DNA from: Asterias amurensis
Lineage: Eukaryota > Echinodermata > Asteroidea > Forcipulatida > Asteriidae
Reading direction: 5' to 3'
NCBI RefSeq assembly: GCF_032118995.1
Contig: NC_092667.1
Coordinates: 6,130,931 to 6,194,930, forward strand
Length of the DNA: 64,000 nt
The position numbers were made by a program, and so were the translations under genes. Below, piece by piece: positions 57,101-64,000 of the stretch (its first letter is position 1; each line of letters begins with the position of its first letter). Under the pieces are notes generated by a model, which saw nothing but the letters and a program-made list of their open reading frames with translations, had not been told where the DNA came from and did not search any database.

Positions 57101-60100
57101 TAGAGCGAGAAGTACTACAGAATGAGCAACGGTTTAAAGATCTGGATTCCATAACAAAGCTAGACAAGAAGAGAGAAAGCTTAATGCATATGGCTGCATG
57201 GTCACAAGTGGCTGCAGAAGAAAAAGTAATTAAAAGAAGAATAATATTTGTGTTTAATAGATGTCAAACTTGCATCGGGGCTAAAGAATATTGATTTTTC
57301 ATATTTCCCAAAACACCGATGTGTGTTAGCACTGTATACTCAGTACATTCCCCGAGTCCTGTGAAAAAAATCACAGGCATATCTTGGGTGAGATTCAAAC
57401 CCACGACCATTGCAATTCTAGAGCAGTGTCTTACCAACTAGACTACCAAGATTTCCCAGTAGCCAGAGGCAGTTTGAATCCTGTGTTTGTCTGTACAACA
57501 CTATGTACTTTCCACAGCCCAATTACTCTGGTGGGATTCGAGCCCACAGCCTTTGCCATTTTAGAATAGATGTCTTACCACTACATCATGAAGACACGCC
57601 TTGAACTGTGCTTTTGAAGGGGCAAAGCATTTCCCTCGGGTAAGGGGCGCTTCTATGAGGAAAATGTGTCGGACCTTTGCAAAGTGCACTACAGCAAAAG
57701 CACAGGGCACCATGGCAATTGCATGCTGTAGATCTTGGGTTATGTCAAGGCCTGCCAATATTGCTGGGTACCTAGACGCAGTTTGAATCCTATATTTTAA
57801 CAGCAGGTACTGCAACAATTTCATAGATTAAATCTGTAAATTCTAAATATATTCTTTATCCATGATGCACTTTTACAAATATTTGAGAAAAGGTTAAATC
57901 TTACTGTGATGGGTAAGAATATATTTAAATTGAGCGATTTGTCGTTGATCAGCCAAAGGACCTTGTCACTCGAGGCAACTTTTCCAGGCAACTTGGAGGC
58001 AACCAACTGCAGTGCATGCTACAGGAACACTTCAGTAGCACATGAGTCATTTTTCAAGTTTTACGATCCCCAAGAATAACATGTGAACATTGAAATGTGA
58101 GTGGGTTCTCTTCTTGGAGATTGCCTGGGAGAAGTTGCCTGTAAATATCCCAGTGTGATATTCACATAACATTATATCCTTTTATATGCAGGTGTTGGAT
58201 AACATGCAGAAGGAGCTGAGTCAGGAGGAGAGTCGCTTACCAAAGTTCGACGAAAAAATTCAAACATCACAGGTTCCTACAAATAGTTGTTTTACTCCAT
58301 TTGCTATTTCCAAAATTAAATGAGCCCAGATTGTGGCTTGCTAATGAAATAATTAAATTTGGGCAAACCCCAAGTAAGCTCAACTCCAGTGTGAATGTCT
58401 GTAACGTATTTCCGATCTCTTTTGAAAAAAGCTTCAACTGCTTTCTATACTTTACTGTCGTTTGCTTTCAGGCCAAGGTGGAGAGCAGCGAGGCGCACTG
58501 CCACAGTCTTCAAGATCAATTGACTGAGCTTGGTGAGAAGATTAAGGAACTACAACCTCAGCATGCCATGGCTAAGTCAGAGATGGATAAACAGAAGAAG
58601 AAAGAAAGAGAGATAACGGTAAACATTTCTTGCCCCATCCCCCTTCCCTCCTCGATCTGCTTCCCGGTAATCATTGCCCAACTCCTTACACTGTTATTGC
58701 CTTCAATAAATATCGTATTGCCAAATGTTGTGGTTTCTCTTTCACCAGTAGTATCTTTGGAATCATTATATTCATGTTTAGGGGCCATTCTTAAGGCTAT
58801 TAGATTTTGCACTGGACTAATTTCATGATTGCACCAACAGAAAAAGGTCAGCTCCCAGCAAAACCATGTGAAGAGTTTGGTCGGCGACAAAAACGATTTA
58901 CAGCAAAGAATCGATGAACTAAAAAACAGGTATGTTATACTTAAGGCTGTATCTGAAATAATGGCTGTGACTGTTGCTAATGATGTCACATACTTCCATG
59001 CATGATGATATGGAGATCTAGCTGGATCTGTAGCCGTAGCGGCTAATTCGTACACTGCCTGGCTGTCTTTTTATTGAAAAATATTAATTACAGCAAGACC
59101 GTACATCATTCCAGGCTTGATATTTTTCTTAATTTAATCTGATTTCTGATTTGTTGGCCCTTTGAAATATATCGAGATAGTTGTGATTAAATAGCTGAAA
59201 TGTGTATACCCTGTTTCAGCCCTAGTGGTGACTGTAGTCAACTGTGCACTTTACCCTGCATAAGCTCCATTGCCAACTTTAAACAAACAAAAAACAAAAA
59301 AGCCTGAGCATATAAGCCCTTGTTTAAAAGCTGTAGTTTTGTTTGTGTTCACCCTCCATTGCTAAGCGTGCTATCAATGAAAAGAGAAAGATCAAATCTT
59401 TACAATGATAGTAAAATTAGTTTACTATTATGCAGTCACTTCAATCTGGAGTGGAAAGATCAAAAATGCTAAACACATACAGAGCCCTATGGTTGGGTTG
59501 ATAAGCAGTTTGCTATCAGCTAATGCTATGTTCTGTTTTGTTCCAGTGCACAAAGAGATTATGAGGACGAGCGAAAGATTAGAGAAGCCGAGATCCAGAG
59601 ACTTCAAGAACATATGAAGGCCCAAGAAGCTCAGATGGCAACTACAGAGCAAGATTTAGCGCAGTTTGCATCCGCTGTCAACAGAGCTAAAGAATCCACA
59701 TACGCACTCAAGTAATTCACCTATTTACACTTGATGCAATTGAATGGTTGACCAGCTCTTACTGCTAGCTTTTACGAAATTGAATGAATATTGTGGCCTA
59801 GTGAAGTTGAATGATCTTATTTGACCAGTGAATGCTATAGTTTTATTTGTTTCTTTAAATTTTCCTCCATGGTAGGACCAATTAACTGAATGAAATATCT
59901 CATATTATTTGCATTGATTTCAGGACACGTGATGCAGACAACAGGCATAAAATAGATGCTTCTGAGAGACGAGTCCGTAATCTTGAGGCTAGCCGTAAGG
60001 ATCGTCTGAAACTCTATGGTGACTTCATGCCGACTCTACTCAATGAAATCAAGAAAGCTGCAGAGAAGAATATGTTCCATCGGAAACCCAAGGGACCCAT

Positions 60101-62483
60101 CGGTAAAAAGATGTCCACTTTTCTTGGATTTTCCTCGGATTGTATTAGTATGAGAGACATGGTTTTACCTGCCAAAGGGCACACAGTTCTCTAATGCGCT
60201 TATGCCCTATAACAATCAAATAAACAGCTCACAGGGTGAAATTCATGTGAAGTAACATATCTCAATTTCTTTAGAACCTTGCGGCATAAAGTTTCCCCAA
60301 AGCGGGAAGCTCACAACCAATTATAAAGCTAGCAGTGCTGACTACACGATTGAGACGATTGAGGTGTTTCCGGTCATCTGCCGTGGTGTTGGCGTGTACC
60401 AGACAGTGATCGCAAATGTCAAAACGCTTTCCACCACAGCCCGATAAAACTTAACTTGGGTCCTTTGTTGACAACAATAAACAAGTCCAATTTCATCAAT
60501 AAAATGATTTTCCTTTTTTATAGGCACTCATCTGAAATTGAGAGACCCTCAGTGGGCGATTGGTATCGAGGCATGCTTAGGCGGACTGATGTTTAAATTC
60601 TGTTGCCATGACTACCATGACATGGGCATATTGAATCAGTTGATTGCACGCTTTGTTCCTGATAAGAGAAGTCGCCCTGGTGTCATCGTCTCAGCTTTCC
60701 AAGTGAGATTCACAATTCTTGTCTTGGGGGGGGGGGATCCACCACACTGCTGGGCTTGTAGCTCAACATTTTTATCGAACCGGAAGCTTTTTTTACAAGA
60801 CCAGATTCAAAGACATGACGAACCAGAATCAAAATAACATTACAGTTTTAACTTATACAATGTTTTGTTGTTGTTTTGGGGGGTTTGCTTGGAGGTTTTT
60901 TAAGAAGGTAGAGAAGATTGTTCTCATTTTTGATGAGAAGTCTTTGAAACTCTGAGGAATTGAGAGACAATGACAGAAACAATAGATTTACCTGGTTAGT
61001 CTGCTTCCACCCACTGCCCCTGAATGTTTGCTGAATGATTCTGATTGCTGTTTTCTATTAACAGGAGGAGCAGTATAACATTGAAGCAGGTGCCGTACAA
61101 TGTAGAGAACATCCTTCCTTACTGGACATGCTGGACATTGAAGATCCTATGATTTATAACTGTCTGGTTGATCAGGTAAAATCTCATATAGACTGTGGGG
61201 AGCAGCTTAAATTTGTCTTTTTAAAAAAAGGAGTAAGCACATCACAAAGCAGCACTTTAAAAAATAGTGCAACTTCACTTGTCATTTTCTTTCAACTTTT
61301 GTTTTATGTAGCTGAGATATGTCACTTGGTACGAGCCTTGATTCTTGTCGCATATTATAATCACAAATGAAATTTTGATTATTCTATTTTTCAAGTCGAA
61401 ACTGAGTGAAACGAAAAAGCCAGATTTTAACAATCATCTATTTTTATTCACAGCGTACAGTGGAGAACATTCTTTTGATCAGGTCTAGCCAAGACGCCAG
61501 AGACTTGCTTCGTCTTCACACTCCAGCAAACTGCAGGGAGGCGTTTACTCTCAGCGGGGATCAGGTCTACGCTGGGCGTGAACAACGCTATTACTCCAAC
61601 CGTAATACTAAGGCAAGAGTTCTGCAGGGTGACGTGGAGGATGATATTAGGTAAACACATCAATGAGTGGTCGGGTTGGTGTAGTAGTATCTTTCCTTGC
61701 CTTGCACCTCTAGGACCCCAGTTCGAATCCCACCGAGGACACTATGTGGATTGGGTTTTTCAGTCCCTACCTGACTGAGTGGGTTTTCCCTGGAATAATG
61801 GGCTTCGAGGCAAGTTTTTGCACAATTCTGAATAAATGTGTGGCACTATGGTACCGTCTGGAAGTAGTTTACAAAAAGCTTGCCCTGAACCAAGTGACAT
61901 AGCAACTGTCTTTTAGTCTGAAGAACTCAAATAAATTAAAAAAAGTTAATGGCCTGACGTAATGAGTCTTTCTCGAAGGCTAAATGACGCGCACAGTGAT
62001 GCTGAAGGCACTTTACTACATACAGTGTTTCCTGCAAGGTATTTAGGACTACATTTGAATTTGTTTCTGTTTGGGGTGGATGGAGTTGATAAAAATGTCA
62101 ATTATGTTTGGATCTACGCAGAGATTTGAAGCAGGAATTACTTAAGTTGAGAGAGCAGCAGCAAGAATCTCAGGGCCAGCTGCAGGAACTCAATAGAACC
62201 ATCAGGGAGAATGAGCAACTAAAGAATCGAGCCCAGACACAGAGACGCAAAATACAAGACTTAATCAGTTCACTCTCATATGTGAGTATGGCTTAGCACA
62301 GTGAAATAATGCTTACCAGAATAAGGTTACCGGCCAAAGATGTAAGATGTACAATTTGTGACTGGTATCCTGCTCATTTAAGCTTAGCAGAATTTAATTG
62401 AGCAATATTTTCTTCTTAAGCATCTCTGCAGAATTGAATCTGGACCACATTTCATAGAGCTGCTTAGTCACAGAAACATATTA

Positions 62484-62559
<76 letters not shown>

Positions 62560-62744
62560 TGTTACTGTTACTGTTACTGTTACTGTTACTGTTACTGTTA
62601 CTGTTACTGTTACTGTTACTGTTACTGTTACTGTTACTGTTACTGTTACTGTTACTGTTACTGTTACTGTTACTGTTACTGTTACTGTTACTGTTACTGT
62701 TACTGTTACTGTTACTGTTACTGTTATTGTTATTGTTATTGTTA

Positions 62745-62835
<91 letters not shown>

Positions 62836-64000
62836 TTTTATCTCCAGGACAAACAACAGCTTGAAGCAATTGAAGATGTTCCCCCGGTCGACGTCAGCAC
62901 CCTAGAGGAAGAAGTCGAAACTCTTGCCAGAGAAATCGTTGCTCACCAAGAAAGCTTGGATGTTCTTGGAGCACACTACAAAGAAATCCACACGGATTAC
63001 GAGAAAATGAGCAAGGAATATCGCACCCTGGACGAGCAGATGAAAAAGTTTGCTGATCAAGTGGAACCGATAAAGGTACAATTGGATTCAGACTAGGGTT
63101 GAGAAGTTTAATCATTGACTTCAAGTTGGTATTCTAAAATGTTTTCATGCTTCCACAAGGTATATAAATATATATTTCTTTTAGGGGGGTGGGGGTTGAC
63201 TTCTTGAATAACTGTTTTTCTTTAAGATTAACGTTTTTTGAAATTAAACCTGGACTTAACAAAGAAACTGTCAGGTTCTCATAAGATTAGCACTTGGATG
63301 TGTTGTCTTGTGAGGAAATATGAGTTGCTATCATCGTGAATTGATAAGCCACGGCTGATAATGTGCTATATTACATGTATGCTTGAATCTAGGAGCATTC
63401 AGACTTACCTCCCATTGTGGCAACCTTGGTCAAAATCTCACAAGTATTATCGTTGACCATAGTTTAACTACGTTAGTCTGAACTCTGTCTAGTCAACGTT
63501 AGTTCTGCGTCATTGATGAGCCAAACTGCACTAGTAGTGTAGTTAGTCGCGGTAAACATACAATTCGAAAGTACGCGCGCGTTATTGAAATATGACACTT
63601 TTGTCTGAGATCTAGGTTCTTGTCTTCTATTTTTTAGCATTAGTGCAGAGTCAATATCATTATTATTATAAATGTTCTAATTGCTTTTATTACAGGATGA
63701 TGTAATGACGGCAACAACAGAGATTGAATCAGCTAAGAGTCACTTGCGTCATTACAACAGTAAGAAGGCTGAACATCTAGACAAGATCAAAGGGATGGGA
63801 CGAAGACATAAAGAAAAAGCCAAAGAGGTCCAGGTCAGTAAATCATCAAACTTGGACATATACGCACGAGTGAAATTTGACATGTCGTCAAAATGCTGGG
63901 TATTGCCAAGTGGTATTAATTTGTTGTTTTTTCTTCTAGGAAATGGTAGTCCTAGCTCAGCAAGTCCACGCAGAGCGTATTGTGACGAACAGAAAACCTA
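54177..64000 (+). CDS. SMC6: Structural maintenance of chromosomes protein 6, 5' three quarters
   Basis: Nineteen exons read in frame for about 874 codons: 54177-54323, 54695-54809, 55401-55506, 55627-55825, 56311-56391, 56840-56941, 57088-57225, 58192-58272, 58472-58618, 58841-58929, 59547-59711, 59924-60102, 60524-60702, 61065-61175, 61454-61650, 62122-62281, 62848-63075, 63696-63833 and 63940-64000 (cut). After an acidic N-terminus come [17 protein letters not shown] and the Walker A GRNGSGKS (residues 84-91), then NRGSS and ATQLEQM, all SMC6 hallmarks. A first coiled coil follows, then a hinge ([37 protein letters not shown]) and the second coiled coil. SMC6 pairs with SMC5 in the nuclear SMC5/6 complex for recombination repair and fork stability. 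The signature motif and Walker B lie beyond the window. Human SMC6 has about 1091 residues. Confidence 0.96.
55225..55370 (+). repeat. Dispersed repeat, family B copy in SMC6 intron
   Basis: TATGCCCTGGTGCCCTGTGG, CAGTGCCCTTTGCAAAG and GAAGTTCAAGGCCTGAAAG match 33070-33235. Confidence 0.65.
55915..56060 (+). mobile_element. Truncated S2 SINE head in SMC6 intron
   Basis: TCATGGCGAAGTGACTAAG, CTCAAGCTCCGGT and GAGTGTGGGTTTGCAACG resemble the tRNA-like head of 50720-51148. AACAATTGCTGTGAATG follows, as in the family. Confidence 0.55.
57310..57600 (-). mobile_element. S4 SINE, two tandem tRNA-like segments (reverse)
   Basis: On the plus strand, GGTGAGATTCAAACCCACGA at about 57388 and GGTGGGATTCGAGCCCACAG at about 57531 are each an inverted B box, with the inverted A-box region 40-50 bp downstream. 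Homologous to 5400-5560. Confidence 0.65.
57600..57770 (-). repeat. Dispersed repeat, family B copy, inverted
   Basis: The plus strand shows CCTTGAACTGTGCTTTTGAA, GGGGC, ACCTTTGCAAAGTGCAC and AGCAAAAGCACAGGGCACCA, the reverse complement of the family consensus at 33070-33235. Confidence 0.65.
60272..60470 (-). mobile_element. LINE reverse-transcriptase C-terminal fragment
   Basis: The minus strand encodes [18 protein letters not shown], then, after a frameshift, [20 protein letters not shown] and [14 protein letters not shown]. This is the conserved region following the RT domain of CR1/L2-type or related non-LTR elements. It lies in an SMC6 intron, antisense to the gene. Confidence 0.78.
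61662..61945 (+). mobile_element. tRNA-derived SINE, family S3
   Basis: GTCGGGTTGGTGTAGTAGTA (A box) and CCAGTTCGAATCCCACC (B box) are about 40 bp apart. GACACTATGTGGATTGGGTT and GGGTTTTCCCTGGAATAATG follow. It lies in an SMC6 intron, in the same orientation as the gene. Confidence 0.68.
62290..62466. mobile_element. MITE, GGGCCCAATTTCAT family, in SMC6 intron
   Basis: ATGCTTACCAGAATAAGGTT and the right end GGACCACATTTCATAGAGCT match copies at 20335 and 44710. It directly abuts the following microsatellite. Confidence 0.62.
62486..62835 (+). repeat. Composite microsatellite (TTA)n(CTGTTA)n(TTGTTA)n(TTA)n
   Basis: About 350 bp of pure repeat: TTA triplets to about 62557, CTGTTA hexamers to about 62724, TTGTTA to about 62748, then TTA to about 62835. 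The nested layout looks like TTA expansion with CTG interruptions that were themselves amplified. It ends 12 bp before the acceptor of the SMC6 exon at 62848. Poly-Asn or Ile/Thr/Val frames across it are artefacts. Confidence 0.97.

Noticed and set aside
62464..62869. Minus-strand frames of 130-133 codons of poly-Asn/Ser or Ile/Thr/Val
   Set aside because: They are pure translations of the (TTA)n(CTGTTA)n microsatellite inside an SMC6 intron.
54177..64000. SMC5 or another SMC family member
   Set aside because: KNFMCH, NRGSS, ATQLEQM and the hinge NCREAFT.DGDQV pattern are specific to SMC6.

Overview
The window is animal nuclear DNA: AT-rich, with many small exons and GT-AG introns, and dense in tRNA-derived SINEs, palindromic MITEs, LINE scraps and satellites. 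A rhamnose-lectin (SUEL-domain) mosaic gene, an intron-poor TRIM-NHL-like gene, and the absence of vertebrate repeats suggest an invertebrate deuterostome, most likely an echinoderm. The organism call is inference, not proof.

Layout. (1) 1-9772, plus strand: the 3' part of a secreted multidomain lectin gene (WxxW, SUEL, fucolectin-like FTP, four more SUEL, PAN/apple), with minisatellites in two introns. (2) 11298-13079, minus: a complete single-exon TRIM protein (RING, B-box, coiled coil, beta-propeller-like C-terminus). (3) 15386-15967, plus: a small four-finger C2H2 protein with two exons. (4) 16-21 kb: gene-poor, with MITEs. (5) 21-37.6 kb: a satellite island of five arrays (units of about 86, 56-58, 27-30, 28 and 55 bp). 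One array is flanked by inverted unique arms that carry conserved open frames. (6) 37.6-41.2 kb: two near-identical 656-bp hAT-like MITEs with perfect 8-bp target duplications. One of them splits the RING codons of a second, truncated TRIM copy. (7) 41.2-46.4 kb: mostly unremarkable, with one palindromic MITE. (8) 46876-53282, minus: a complete ten-exon PPIE (RRM plus cyclophilin) gene. (9) 54177-64000, plus: SMC6, running off the right edge in its second coiled coil, divergent from PPIE across a short shared promoter interval.

The genes do not form one pathway. PPIE is a spliceosomal cyclophilin, SMC6 is an ATPase of the SMC5/6 genome-stability complex, the TRIM copies are ubiquitin-ligase family members, and the lectin is probably extracellular. 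The most unusual material is the satellite island: three neighbouring arrays appear to descend from one 28-bp unit, one of them has a four-monomer higher-order repeat, and the 55-bp array carries splice-site-like signals in almost every unit.
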